Positions 34,282 through 44,419 are shown, counted from the stretch's first letter. The stretch: DNA of 64,000 nucleotides from Planctomycetaceae bacterium (GCA_011525745.1 WYBU01000146.1:39368-103367), one strand, 5' to 3'. Notes: generated from the sequence alone by a model not told the origin. Numbers and translations: made by a program.

Positions 34282-36339
34282 TCAGTTTTCTCCCGGCGCG
34301 CCGCCGGCGTCCTTTTTCGGCTTGGCGTCTTCGTTGCCCCAGTCGTCGCCCCAGTCGTCGTCGTTGTCCGCGGGGGCGGCGGGGCGGGCCGGCGGCTTGC
34401 GGTAGTTCCAGACCGAGCGGACGTGCCAGGCCTTGCCATCGAAGGTCGTGTATTGCGATGACGATTGGAAGAAATTGAGCTTGCCGGCGGCGGGAACGAG
34501 CTTGCCCGCGATCGAGGAGATCGCGTTGATGATCTTCATGCCCTGCGGATCAACGGCGGCGTCGGGGTTCATGCCGGCGGCCATGCCGACCATGCCGCCG
34601 ACCATGCCGACGGTGGACAGCATCTGCTGAAGGCCCTCGGAGAGATCGCTGAGGTCGGTGAAGCTGATATCGGTGAGGCGCTGGCCGGCGTCGGACTTCG
34701 GCATGAGGCCCTCTTCCTTGAAGCGTTTGGCGGCGCGAATGCTGTCGTGCTTGCCGGAGGCGGTCTCGAGGCACTTTTCGACGATGCGCTTGCTGGTGCC
34801 AACGAAGAAATAGCCGTCGCAGACGCCCCAGACCGGCTCGAACTCGCCGCCCATCATCATCATCATGGGCAGTTGGAGCTGAATGGTATGGAAGCCGGAT
34901 TTGCCGGCGATCTTGGTCGGGGTCGAGACGATGAGGGAGGTTTCGGCGTTGCCGCCGCCCATGCCGCCCATCGCGCCCATGGCGCGGCCGGCCTTGGCGT
35001 TGATCTTGTCGAGCGCGGCGCGGATCTTGTCGCGGGCCAGGTCCATGTCGGATACGGCGAACATGGAGACCCACTCGCTGCCCATCAGGGGATTGGAGGT
35101 CTTCACCTCAAAGGAGATGCTGGGGCCGGAGAGCCACGCGAACAGATCGCGGTCGACGTCGAAGCCCAGCTCCGCCTGGAGCGCGTCGAAGCGCTCGACG
35201 ACTTCTTCGCCCTCGGGGACGTTCTTGCGGAAGAAATCGCGGCACCACGAGTACAGCTCGCGCCACGCGACGCCCTGGGACACGTTGAAACTGCGGGCCT
35301 CGGTCGGGATGTACTTGTCGAAATTCTCGATTCCGTCTTCGCGAACCAGAATACGATAAGCGCTGCTCTTCTTCGCGTCGGCCGTCAGCATGACGCGCTC
35401 GTCGGAGAAGGTGCGCATTCCTTCGGTGCGGGTGGTGGAGGCGGAGTGGTCGACGATCGCAAACGCGTCGATCAGTTCGATCGCGGCGCGCAGCGCCGCC
35501 GCGCCCTCGTTGTCGCTCGATTCGAGCAGTTCCTTGCGGATGTCGGAAAAGCCCTTCTTCAGCGGCGTGAACAGGCGGACGCCGTCGAAGTACTCGAGGC
35601 CGTCCCGGGCTTCGGGCAGTCCCTCGAAGGCCTTGCGATATCGCGACGACTCGACGAGGCGCGGTTTTTCCGACTTGTCGGCCAGCAGCGCCAGGCAGTC
35701 GTTGAGCAGGTCGTCGCCGAGGGCGACGATGACGATGTCATCGCGGTAGCCGGCGGTGAGCTTGAGCGCCGAGTCTTCGCCGGAGAGGCGCAGCGTCGTG
35801 AGCACGGCGTTTTGCGGCTTCGTGGATTGCAGCTCGAGCGCGTCGGGCGCGCGGCTGCGGATTTCTTCGAGGATGGCCTTGAGGCCGTCGTAGTTCTTCT
35901 TCGCGCCATCCTTGTCCATGCGGGACAACAGGACGAAATCGCCGAATTTTGGGAAGTGAATCCGGCCGAAGGCGGCCCATTCCTGGCGCATCAGCCCGCC
36001 CCAGTCGACACCGGAGAGCAGTTTTTCGATCCTGGCGCGGGTGCGGTTGGCGGCCACGCGGTCGCCGGCGCTGAGTCCGCCGGAAATCAGCGACCAGACC
36101 TCTTCGATTGCGCCGGACTTGCCCAACTCGGAAAACACCTCGCCCCAGGCCTGGTCGATGACGGCGCGGTCGGGATTGTGCCTGCCGGCGACGCACAGGA
36201 AGACGTCGTCGGGCGCGGCGCGGGTGAGCGGGAAGCGCTCCTGGGCCGCGGCCGTGGCGGCGGCGCCGGCGACGAGCAGGGCGACGATCAGCGGACGAAA
36301 CGTTCGAAATCCAAAGGCGGGGGGAAGCGCGGACGACAT
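34282..36339 (-). CDS. Large secreted protein of unknown function
   Basis: 685 aa with a clear signal peptide (FRPLIVALLVAGAAATAAAQ, cleavage near AAA-QE). Alternating alpha/beta body without a recognised catalytic motif; Met/Gly-rich stretches occur at AMGAMGGMGGGNAE and MMMMMGGEFEP. The C-terminal tail is acidic with DDDWGDDWGNED. The overall look (DVFLCVAGRHNPD near the start, repeated YFFVGTSK-like segments) is that of planctomycete DUF3352-like exported proteins; that assignment is tentative. Confidence 0.7.
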   Translation of the reverse strand: MSSALPPAFGFRTFRPLIVALLVAGAAATAAAQERFPLTRAAPDDVFLCVAGRHNPDRAVIDQAWGEVFSELGKSGAIEEVWSLISGGLSAGDRVAANRTRARIEKLLSGVDWGGLMRQEWAAFGRIHFPKFGDFVLLSRMDKDGAKKNYDGLKAILEEIRSRAPDALELQSTKPQNAVLTTLRLSGEDSALKLTAGYRDDIVIVALGDDLLNDCLALLADKSEKPRLVESSRYRKAFEGLPEARDGLEYFDGVRLFTPLKKGFSDIRKELLESSDNEGAAALRAAIELIDAFAIVDHSASTTRTEGMRTFSDERVMLTADAKKSSAYRILVREDGIENFDKYIPTEARSFNVSQGVAWRELYSWCRDFFRKNVPEGEEVVERFDALQAELGFDVDRDLFAWLSGPSISFEVKTSNPLMGSEWVSMFAVSDMDLARDKIRAALDKINAKAGRAMGAMGGMGGGNAETSLIVSTPTKIAGKSGFHTIQLQLPMMMMMGGEFEPVWGVCDGYFFVGTSKRIVEKCLETASGKHDSIRAAKRFKEEGLMPKSDAGQRLTDISFTDLSDLSEGLQQMLSTVGMVGGMVGMAAGMNPDAAVDPQGMKIINAISSIAGKLVPAAGKLNFFQSSSQYTTFDGKAWHVRSVWNYRKPPARPAAPADNDDDWGDDWGNEDAKPKKDAGGAPGEN

Positions 36340-36483
36340 CGTGGATCTCCCTTCGATCTGCCGGCGAATCCGAATAGTGGTTTATAACGGATCGGGCGCG
36401 TGCCCTTCACGAGGGCACAGGCCGGAAATCGTGGGGGCGTTGCCTGTCATTCGGCCGCCCGGATCGGCACGCTACGACAGGAA

Positions 36484-36556
<73 letters not shown>

Positions 36557-36694
36557 AATATGAACTTGGATTATAAGCGTGAAGTCATGGGCGGCAAGGG
36601 CGCGGCGATGATCGGTTCATCAGTAAAACAGAGCGGCACGGCTCGTCAGGTTGCGACGGGCCGTGCCGATGAAATCCGGCATCAATGGGGTGGC

Positions 36695-36973
36695 TCAACC
36701 CCAGGTCAGGCCCAGGTCCTTCGGCGGATGGGCGTTGATCTCGATGAACTTGTTCCACTCGGCCGGCAGATCGTCTTCCGGGAATATCGCCTTGACGGGA
36801 CACTCGTCGACGCAGAGGCCGCAGTCGATGCAGGTTCCGGGATCGATGTAGAGCATCTCGGCTTTTTCGAAGACCGGATTCTCCTTGGTCGGATGGATGC
36901 AGTCGACCGGGCAGACCGCGACGCAGGCGGTATCCTTGGTGCCGATACAAGGCTCGGCGATGATGTGGGTCAT
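36695..36973 (-). CDS. 7Fe-type ferredoxin ([3Fe-4S][4Fe-4S])
   Basis: 92 aa. Resembles Azotobacter FdI-type ferredoxins: first motif PCIGTKDTACVAVCPVDCIHP, where the position equivalent to the non-ligand Cys11 is Thr, and second motif CIDCGLCVDECPVKAIF. The Cys set fits one 3Fe-4S and one 4Fe-4S cluster. The conserved C-terminal block EDDLPAEWNKFIEIN follows. Carries low-potential electrons in the cytosol. Monocistronic; the partner is unknown. Confidence 0.92.
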   Translation of the reverse strand: MTHIIAEPCIGTKDTACVAVCPVDCIHPTKENPVFEKAEMLYIDPGTCIDCGLCVDECPVKAIFPEDDLPAEWNKFIEINAHPPKDLGLTWG

Positions 36974-37440
36974 GGTGTGGATTCTCCTCGTCCCGATTCG
37001 CCGCGGCCCGGATCAAGAACGGCCCCGGCGCGGAACCGGGGCATTATAGAAAGCGCCCGGCGGCGCGTAAAGTTCATTGGAGGCGCAACGCCGAAAGGCG
37101 CGGGCCGTGGGGCGAAAGCCATCGGCTTTGGGCCGAAAGCCTTCAGCCATGAGTCGTAAGCGATCGGAAGTCAGCGATCGGCAACGCGGAGCGGGGGATG
37201 GGCGGGGCGGCGAATCGGATTGCCGTCGTGGCGCCGGATGTAGTCGCGGGCGGCGGCGCCGGCGTCGAGGCCCGCGGCCCGGGCGACGACTGACGCCACG
37301 GCTTCGGCTTCCGTCTCGGGGACGGTTTTTCTGGCCGGGCGGTCGTCGCCGCGATAGCTTGCGGCTGCAACGAGCTGTTCTACTGGACGCAATTGCCACG
37401 ATGATGTACGTTCGAGCGACGATATGCTGGGAGCAACAGA
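36974..37440. other. Intergenic region before the restriction-modification genes
   Basis: No gene seen. 37080-37180 holds a degenerate tract of CGAAAGC/CATCGGC/TTCAGCC-like units with 7-bp tendency. It marks the left boundary of the defence island and should carry the R-M promoter. Confidence 0.5.
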
Positions 37441-38400
37441 TTGCCGCTTACCAGAATCAACGCCGACAAACCTCACGTGTGGAAGGCTGACATCGCGGCC
37501 TCGGTTGACCAGTTCAACCGGTGGTTCATGCGCTTCGCGCCGGAGGCGTTCCGATCGACACGTGTCAAGACGACCGAGCACGTCAAGGCGGCGCTGCTTG
37601 CCACGTACGACCTGCGCCGCCTGAGCGCGGAAACCCTCAAGGCCAACCCCGGAGCGCTCCCGACCCTGCGGATGTGTACAGCCCCTCCCCTGGCCGTGGA
37701 TCGTCTGGTCGGGCTTTCGGGAGCCAATAAATCGCTGATCGGCAGCATGGAGAACGGCAAGCTGGCGAAGCGAATGTCGCCGGAGTTGTTGGCGCAGCAT
37801 CTCGGTTCGGTGTGCCGCGTGCTGAGCGAATTGCTCGACCGGGACATCTTTCCCTGGCTCGATGCCGGAAAATCGCCGACGCCTCACGAGCGCGACCGCG
37901 CTTCGACCATCGTCGCCGACCGGTTGTGCAGCGCGGTGGCCAATCCGATTGTGCGAAACGCTCAGGAACAACGGCAGCTTGCCATGATCGGCGATTTCCT
38001 CGACAAGCGGGGATATCGCAAACAAGCCCATCCGTCGGGCAAGCCGCTCAAGGATATGGAATCCGGCACGTACACGTTTCGGATGAATCTGCCCGTCGGA
38101 AAAAAGGTCGCGGTGAACATTCCGGTCGACGTCGTGATTCAGCCCCCAAAGCCGCGGAAGGATCGGCTGCCAATTCTGATCGAAGCCAAGTCGGCCGGGG
38201 ACTTCACCAACACGAACAAGAGGCGCAAGGAAGAGGCGACGAAGATCCATCAGCTGCAAGCGACATACGGCGAATCCGTGCCGTTCGTCCTGTTCTTGTG
38301 CGGCTACTTCGGCAGCGATTATCTTGGATACGAGGCGGCCGAAGGCCTGGATTGGGTGTGGGAACATCGCATCGGCGATCTTGAGAAGCTGGGCCTATGA
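37441..38400 (+). CDS. XamI-like type II restriction endonuclease
   Basis: 319 aa from a TTG start with GGGAG upstream. The start (INADKPHVWKADIAASVDQFN) matches XamI-family enzymes, whose prototype cuts GTCGAC; specificity here is unproven. A PD-(D/E)xK-like core is visible: Asp230 in NIPVDVVI and Glu248-x-Lys250 in ILIEAKSAGD. Its stop overlaps the methylase start (ATGA), the standard coupling that ties nuclease to modification. Confidence 0.85.
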   Translation: MPLTRINADKPHVWKADIAASVDQFNRWFMRFAPEAFRSTRVKTTEHVKAALLATYDLRRLSAETLKANPGALPTLRMCTAPPLAVDRLVGLSGANKSLIGSMENGKLAKRMSPELLAQHLGSVCRVLSELLDRDIFPWLDAGKSPTPHERDRASTIVADRLCSAVANPIVRNAQEQRQLAMIGDFLDKRGYRKQAHPSGKPLKDMESGTYTFRMNLPVGKKVAVNIPVDVVIQPPKPRKDRLPILIEAKSAGDFTNTNKRRKEEATKIHQLQATYGESVPFVLFLCGYFGSDYLGYEAAEGLDWVWEHRIGDLEKLGL

Positions 38401-40007
38401 AGCGAGCTGCCACAATCACAAGTGCGGAAAACGAATCGCGCCGACAGGCGATTCAAACGTCGCTCGATGCCCAGCGCAGCGCTTCCGAGCGCAATCGGCT
38501 CGGCCAATTCGCAACACCGAACGCGCTTGCCGTCGAAATCGCGCGGTTCGTCGCAGCACGTATCGGCAAGAACAAACGCGGCCTTCGGTTTGCCGATCCT
38601 GCGATCGGGACGGGCAGCTTTTTTTCCGCGGCGGTGACGGCGTTCGGCAAAGCTCGGATCAAGAGCGCGGTCGGCGTTGAAATCGACGGAGCGTTCTGTC
38701 AAGCCGCGCGTGAGCTATGGAGGGAACTCGGATTGGTGGTCGTCCACGGCGACTTCACGCGGCTCGTGGCAAACGGATCGCGGCCTGCCGCGCCCGATCT
38801 GATCCTGGCCAACCCACCCTACGTGCGGCATCACCATCTGGAGCGTGCGGACAAGGAGCGGCTGCAAGCGCTTACGCGCAAGCTGTCCGGGATTGAAGTC
38901 AATGGGCTTGCCGGCTTGTATGTTTATTTCCTTCTGCTTGCGACGGCCTGGATGGAGGACGACGGCTGGGCGGCATGGCTGATTCCATCCGAGTTTATGG
39001 ACGTTAACTACGGTGTCGCCCTAAAGCGGTTTCTCGCAGACCGCGTGACGCTGGTCCGCGCGCACCGTTTTGATCCGGATGACGTGCAATTCGACGATGC
39101 GCTGGTGTCCTCGGTTGTCCTGGTGTTTCGCAAGACCCCGCCGCCCGAAAGTCATAAGGTCGAGTTTACTTTCGGCGGGACGTTAGAGAGTCCGCATGCG
39201 TCCGCGTCGCTCACGCTCCCGCAATTGCGAAGTGCCCGCAAGTGGACCGTGTTTCCGAGTCATGCGAAGAACGACCGATGCACATCCACCGACGAGGCCG
39301 GGCCGATGCTCGGCGATTTCTTCCGGATACGCCGGGGAATCGCGACAGGCAGCAACAAATTCTTCGTCCTCGAACGAGCCGACGCGGAGCGCCGTCGTCT
39401 TCCCAAGCGCTACCTTCGGCCGATCCTTCCGAGTCCACGGATGCTGAAAGTCACGGTCCTCGATGCCGACGAAGACGGCTATCCAGTCATCGCTCCTCGA
39501 CTATGCGTGATCGATTGCGATCTGGCCGAAGAGGTTCTAGAGGATCGCCATCCGGCACTTTGGGAGTACCTATGCACGGCGAAGGCGCTCGGTGTGAGGG
39601 ACGGGTATCTGGTCGGCAAGCGCACCCCCTGGTACAAGCAAGAGCAGCGTGAACCCGCACCGTTCGTTTGCACCTACATGGGGCGCGGTGCAAACGACAA
39701 GCGGCCGTTCCGGTTTATTTGGAACCGGTCACAGGCAATCGCATCGAATCTTTACCTGATGCTCTACCCGCAGCGCGGCCTTGCCGCGATGCTGCATCGG
39801 CATCCTGATCGTACCGCATCGGTGTTTGACCTCCTCGGCCGGATCACGGGCCACGAATTGCGCGGCGAAGGCCGGGTGTACGGGGGCGGACTACACAAGA
39901 TTGAGCCGAGTGAGTTAAGCAGGATATCTGCGCGAGAATTCATCGAGTGCTGGCCAGAGCTTTTCGAAACCTGCCGGCGTACGGAGACGATGAATCTGTT
40001 CGGCTGA
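38397..40007 (+). CDS. DNA adenine-N6 methyltransferase of the R-M pair
   Basis: 536 aa. SAM-binding motif DPAIGTGSF (67-75), acidic loop GVEIDGAFC, and catalytic NPPY (139-142) place it among gamma-type N6-adenine methylases of Eco57I/XamI style. The C-terminal half (from about 300) includes a target-recognition-like region (LGDFFRIRRGIATGSNKFFV). Methylates the recognition site to protect host DNA from the overlapping endonuclease. No specificity subunit or helicase, so this is a simple type II pair. Confidence 0.93.
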   Translation: MKRAATITSAENESRRQAIQTSLDAQRSASERNRLGQFATPNALAVEIARFVAARIGKNKRGLRFADPAIGTGSFFSAAVTAFGKARIKSAVGVEIDGAFCQAARELWRELGLVVVHGDFTRLVANGSRPAAPDLILANPPYVRHHHLERADKERLQALTRKLSGIEVNGLAGLYVYFLLLATAWMEDDGWAAWLIPSEFMDVNYGVALKRFLADRVTLVRAHRFDPDDVQFDDALVSSVVLVFRKTPPPESHKVEFTFGGTLESPHASASLTLPQLRSARKWTVFPSHAKNDRCTSTDEAGPMLGDFFRIRRGIATGSNKFFVLERADAERRRLPKRYLRPILPSPRMLKVTVLDADEDGYPVIAPRLCVIDCDLAEEVLEDRHPALWEYLCTAKALGVRDGYLVGKRTPWYKQEQREPAPFVCTYMGRGANDKRPFRFIWNRSQAIASNLYLMLYPQRGLAAMLHRHPDRTASVFDLLGRITGHELRGEGRVYGGGLHKIEPSELSRISAREFIECWPELFETCRRTETMNLFG

Positions 40008-40470
40008 TCGCGCCTGTAAGGCTATCGATGGCCTTTCCGTCGCCAGTTCTCTGCTTTTCGTATCCAAGCATGAAAAAACCGGCGTGGCTGGACCGCCGGG
40101 GTGCGGCGACGGATCACGCGGCGTGCGCCTGTTCCTTGGGCGCGTGCATTGCCGCAATGATGCCCGTGGCGGTCTTCTGGATGCGGTCGAGCGACGCGGC
40201 CAGAGCGCAGCGAACGCCGCGCCCGAGTAGGAAGCGGCTGCGGGTGGGCGTGGCAAAGGAGCGAGCGGCGGCGCGGCCGGCAGAAAAGCCAATCGCCGAC
40301 GCTAACGTCAACGCCGACGCGAGGGCGCAGCGATCACATGCGCTTTGTGCTGGCGGGTGCTCGGTTGCGGCCGGCGTGCATCGCAGGTGCTGTGGTCCGA
40401 TGCTGTGGCGCGGCGGATCGATGTATCGGGTCGCGTGCTGTTACGGCCGAGAAGGGTCGGCCGGGCTTCA
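40008..40470. other. Convergent intergenic region in the defence island
   Basis: About 460 bp between the methylase and AAA_13 3' ends. A 65-codon minus-strand frame (40114-40311) lacks support. No terminator stem was identified with confidence. Confidence 0.45.
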
Positions 40471-42759
40471 CTACTCATCATCGGACGCCGAAGCTGTCGC
40501 GAGTGCCTCTAGCGCAGCGAAGTGCGAACTGTCCGCCGATTTGATCAGGTCCAGCAAGTCGTTTAGAATCGACTGAGCCTCTGCGAGCAGTGAAATGTCG
40601 TGCTCTGGCTCTCCGAGCGCGCCGCCATGAGAATGCGTATGCAGGAATCGAAGGATGCGTGTTTTCTTCGCCTCGTCAAATGACACGGTTTGCAGCTTTT
40701 GCCAGAGTTCGCCAGCAGGATGGGGCTGTCGGAAAGCGAGGAACGCTTCCAGCACTCTTCTCGCGAGATTGGGGAGCACGTAGTTCTGCTCCAACTCGGC
40801 GTGAGCAGATGCCTTGGCTGCCCGATAGACGCAGGCGAACAAGTAGTGGTATTCTGACTCATATTTCTCCAAGAGCGGATCGATCCAGCGAATTGCGGCG
40901 CACCGCCGGTCTTGATGGCGAATACACTCAAGCATGAAGAACCGGGCGGGCCGCTGGACCACGTCTTTCTTTTTCTGCCCCTTCATGTGATGGAACCAGT
41001 TCCGCACCTGCCGATAGAACGCAAAGTTGTGAGTGAGAATGAATAGCTGTGCTGCGCCCTGTGTCCGGTGCCGGATGAATCCAAAGGCGAAGTACAAGGC
41101 ATTCGCGTCAAGACTTGATACCGGATGATCAAGGACCACGACACCGTTTGTTTTGTCAAAGCCACGATCTTCGAGAGATTTGAGGAAATAGAGGAGCGCG
41201 ATGGCCGTCATCTCCCCTTCGCTAAGCATGTCGGCGGGCACGCCGTTCCTCATGATGGCGTATCCGTTCTCTCTGATCGTTAGCTGCAATTCTCCGTGAC
41301 CGAGGTACTTCAGTAGGTCCTCATTAAGTTCCTCCGCGGGCTGCTGGTGTTCTCGGATGTCGTGTTCGAGTCGTGTGATTTGATCGGTGAACCACGTGAT
41401 CTCGGTCTGGATCGGTTCGATAGCGGCAGTTGCTGCTTGTACCGCGTCCCTGAGCCGAATGAATTCATCCAAACTCTCGGCAATCATGTCCAGGGCCAGG
41501 CGGTCGCGCGCCTCGCTCACGCGGCCGGCGAAGTCGTCGCAGGCCTGGTTGTGCCTGCTGATGACCTCATTGAGGCGGTCTACGACCGCAGCATCAACGG
41601 TCGGGACTGATGCGGTGAGCGATGCGGCCTTGAACGGCTGGGCCTTCTTACCTTTCAAGGCGTTGACAAGCTCGCCCTTGAACACCCGCGCAGTGTCAAG
41701 CGCCAGCCAAAGCGCCTGATCGGCAGCGTCGAAGTCCGTCGCCAAATCGTCGTACAGTTCAGCCCGATTGGGCACGCTCAGCTCGGCGGCTAGCTTCTCG
41801 GCCGATTCCAACGCCCGAATCTGCTCGTCGACCTTTTGCAGAAACAGCACGTGCTCGGCGTTGAAATGCGCTTCCAGTTCTGCAAGGCGGCGTTCAGGGA
41901 GCGGTTGCTCACAAAAGAGGCAACTGTCCGACTCGTGTTCCTTGTGCAAACCCAATCCGTGTCGGACCCACTCCGCGAGAGCGGAATCGTCTTTCAAACG
42001 GTCAATCGCTGCCGACACGACGGTCGTACGAAGCAATGCCGACACATCGTCCGCCAAACGTTGAAGCTCTGGAAGGCGGTAAGCAATCTCCGACACCTTT
42101 GGCTTTTGAGCGGCCCTGTGCTGCAGAAGGAGGCTCTCACGTTGCGAGTCGCTCAGACGATGTGCTGCGGCGGCCCCTTCACTCGCCATTTGCTGCGCCT
42201 TGTTCTGGTAGGCCCGTTTGTCATATTCGTTGTACCCGCTGCCCGAGAGGCGAAGCGTGTCCTTGATGACCTTGGCGCGGTCGATGCAATGCTTGTCGAG
42301 GTCCCTTACTGCTTGCTGCTTCGTTTCGCGCGTCGCTTTTTGCTCGCACTCCCTCATCCCGCGTTCCGCCTTGAGTTGGTCCGCCTGTTTCTGTTTCTCG
42401 ACGCTTTCCTTGCCGACGACGAAGATCGGCGGAACGTCGCCGCCACCCACAGGGAACACGCTTTCGTGGATGAAGTCCCGGTTGAAGACCCGGATCTGAA
42501 GCGTCGATTGCGGGAAGTCCTCGCCTTGGACTTCGCCGCCGTCAATGCGGAGCACGGCCTCGCCCATCGTGGGCGACCGACGGAGTTCGAGTTCGCGGAA
42601 CAGCCGGCTCAGCGTGGTTTTCCCAGACCAGTTCCATCCGTAGATCAAGTTGTATTGCCCGAAGTCCGCGAGATCCGGGGGCCAAGCGAAATCGCGGAAT
42701 ACACCGTATTCGCGAAGACGAGCGATTCGGGAGATTGGAAGCGGGTTTGGCGGCGGCAT
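40471..42759 (-). CDS. AAA_13 (PrrC/RloC-like) ATPase, candidate anticodon nuclease
   Basis: 762 aa. ABC/SMC-type ATPase: Walker A GWNWSGKTT (41-49), signature LSEGEMTAIALLYFL, Walker B VVVLDHPVSSLDAN, and the H-loop ILTHNFAFYRQ. The middle is coiled-coil with a CLFC hook (Cys280/283), as in RloC. The C-terminal region has R667-x3-E671 (ARRVLEAF) and His at 707-711 (FLHTHSH), a spacing close to the Arg320-Glu324-His356 triad of PrrC. PrrC and RloC cleave tRNA anticodons when restriction is compromised; linkage to an R-M pair fits. ATPase and family are seen; nuclease activity is inference. Confidence 0.82.
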   Translation of the reverse strand: MPPPNPLPISRIARLREYGVFRDFAWPPDLADFGQYNLIYGWNWSGKTTLSRLFRELELRRSPTMGEAVLRIDGGEVQGEDFPQSTLQIRVFNRDFIHESVFPVGGGDVPPIFVVGKESVEKQKQADQLKAERGMRECEQKATRETKQQAVRDLDKHCIDRAKVIKDTLRLSGSGYNEYDKRAYQNKAQQMASEGAAAAHRLSDSQRESLLLQHRAAQKPKVSEIAYRLPELQRLADDVSALLRTTVVSAAIDRLKDDSALAEWVRHGLGLHKEHESDSCLFCEQPLPERRLAELEAHFNAEHVLFLQKVDEQIRALESAEKLAAELSVPNRAELYDDLATDFDAADQALWLALDTARVFKGELVNALKGKKAQPFKAASLTASVPTVDAAVVDRLNEVISRHNQACDDFAGRVSEARDRLALDMIAESLDEFIRLRDAVQAATAAIEPIQTEITWFTDQITRLEHDIREHQQPAEELNEDLLKYLGHGELQLTIRENGYAIMRNGVPADMLSEGEMTAIALLYFLKSLEDRGFDKTNGVVVLDHPVSSLDANALYFAFGFIRHRTQGAAQLFILTHNFAFYRQVRNWFHHMKGQKKKDVVQRPARFFMLECIRHQDRRCAAIRWIDPLLEKYESEYHYLFACVYRAAKASAHAELEQNYVLPNLARRVLEAFLAFRQPHPAGELWQKLQTVSFDEAKKTRILRFLHTHSHGGALGEPEHDISLLAEAQSILNDLLDLIKSADSSHFAALEALATASASDDE

Positions 42760-42780
42760 ATGAACCCCTCACGAGGCAAC

Positions 42781-44043
42781 CTACGGAGCACCCTCAAGCA
42801 TCTTCACTTCCAGCCCCTCAATCTCTTGCAACGTCTTCCCGGCGATGCCCTGTAGATCGCCGTACATGCCGGCCGTCGATTCAATGGCGCCGCGTATCTG
42901 CTCCTCGCGCTTGGCCCAGAGGCGCGTCATGGTTTTGCGCTCCTTGTCGAGGTCGTCCTGCATGTCGCTGAACTTCTCGACAATCGCCTGGACGCGCTGG
43001 CGGAAGCGCGGGCCGGTGAGGTATTGGTAAACCAGTTCCATCTTGGTCTGCTGGCCCTCGCCGGCCTTGCGGGCGGCGGCGACTTCGATCAGTGATTGCC
43101 GCAGCGCCACGGCAACAGGCATGGCGCAGCGGTGCGACGTGACCCATACGCCGTCCACATGGTCGAACGACTCCACGCCCTTCGGCAGCGCCTGGCTGAC
43201 GATGACGGCGAGTTCGGCCTTGGCGGCGCGCTGGTCCTCGCGCAGCTTGGCGAGCCAGCCGTCGGTCCAGTTCTTGGTGCGTTTTGATTCCCACAGGATG
43301 GCCCCGCACGGCTGGCCCAGCGGCCCGACGACCCGCTGGAGCACGTCGCCGCCGTGCTCGCCTTTGGCGACCGGCTCGATGGAATCGTGCGGGAACTTCT
43401 CGCGGAGCATCGCTTCCAGTTCGAGTTCCTGCACCTCGCCCTGAAGCTGCTGCGATCCCTGCTCGGCCCTGCGCTTCAGGTCCTCGATCTGTTTCTGCAT
43501 TGACGCGATGGTCTGTTCTTTCTCCGCGACCTTGAGTTTGAGGGATTCCTCGGCCTCCTTCTTCGCCTGCTCGCGCGTCGCGCCAAGCGATTCCTGCACG
43601 CGCTTCTCGATGGTCAGGTCCATCTCCCGCCTGGCGTCGTCCAACTCGCGCTGCTTGCGGATCAGTTCGGCTTGCGCTTTCTGCGCCTCGGTGAGCTTGG
43701 CGTCCTTCTGCTTGATGACTTCCTGAAGGCCGGCCAGTTCCCTCGCCTTCTGGTCGAGGTCGGTCGAAAACGCCAGCTTGGCCTTCTTCGCCTCCTCGGC
43801 GGCTATGGTCGCCCGCTCGGTTTTCAATCTGGCGGCGACCTGCTCGTCGATGCTCTCCTTCGCCCTGGCGATGCCGGCCTGCTCGGTCTTGACCGCCTCT
43901 TCCCGCTTGCGGATGTCCGCGTCCTTTTGTGCGATCCGCTGCTCGTACTGCCGGCGCGTCGATTCGATCAGGGGCGCGGCCAGCGACTCCGTCAGCTTGA
44001 TCTCGGTCTTGCAGCTTGGGCAGATAATGGTCGGTTCGGTCAT
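42781..44043 (-). CDS. DUF2130 protein, putative PD-(D/E)xK nuclease
   Basis: 420 aa. N-terminal half zinc ribbon (IICPSCKTEI, Cys8/11), a long charged coiled-coil (about 30-205), then the DUF2130 domain: EGEHGGDVLQRV-like block with Asp233 and ILWESKRTKNW with Glu252-x-Lys254, matching a PD-(D/E)xK arrangement. It continues DGWLAKLREDQRAAKAELAVI to a helical C-terminus. The AAA_13 gene starts 21 bp downstream on the same strand, so the two probably form one operon. Function of DUF2130 is not established; nuclease activity is inferred. Confidence 0.85.
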   Translation of the reverse strand: MTEPTIICPSCKTEIKLTESLAAPLIESTRRQYEQRIAQKDADIRKREEAVKTEQAGIARAKESIDEQVAARLKTERATIAAEEAKKAKLAFSTDLDQKARELAGLQEVIKQKDAKLTEAQKAQAELIRKQRELDDARREMDLTIEKRVQESLGATREQAKKEAEESLKLKVAEKEQTIASMQKQIEDLKRRAEQGSQQLQGEVQELELEAMLREKFPHDSIEPVAKGEHGGDVLQRVVGPLGQPCGAILWESKRTKNWTDGWLAKLREDQRAAKAELAVIVSQALPKGVESFDHVDGVWVTSHRCAMPVAVALRQSLIEVAAARKAGEGQQTKMELVYQYLTGPRFRQRVQAIVEKFSDMQDDLDKERKTMTRLWAKREEQIRGAIESTAGMYGDLQGIAGKTLQEIEGLEVKMLEGAP

Positions 44044-44419
44044 GCTCGTATCCAGCCGAGAATGGGAAGTTTACCCGCTTCCGGCCTGACACGGCATGTC
44101 TGGCAAGTCAACGCTGAAGCCGCAGAGGGGGTTCAGCCAAGCCGATCCGCCGGATCAACTCGCCTGGTTCGGCGCCGCATGCCCGGCGCCATGCCGCGAA
44201 TTTCACTGGGTGGATTGGTCGCCGGCCGGTCGCACGAAACATGGCTGCCTCGTTCCTTTAAGGGCAACTTCCGTTTCGACGTATCGAAACTTGGTTCCGC
44301 CCTTCCTGTTCGGCCGTTTCCTCGCGCGCCGGTCGGCTTTATCATGAGGGCCGGCGCGGCGGAGCGCGGTGAACCGGGACGGCTGGGGTGCGTAGGACTC
44401 GATAAAGGCGTCTGCATTC
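44044..44419. other. Intergenic region, no gene seen
   Basis: About 375 bp between the DUF2130 gene (minus) and the TPR-like protein (plus), so it should hold both promoters. No repeat family or RNA was recognised. Confidence 0.45.

Noticed and set aside
34282..36339. Firm DUF3352 assignment
   Set aside because: Only an overall resemblance; no motif strong enough, so left as a secreted protein of unknown function.
40114..40311. 65-codon minus-strand frame in the defence island
   Set aside because: No ribosome-binding site or recognisable domain; too short to support.
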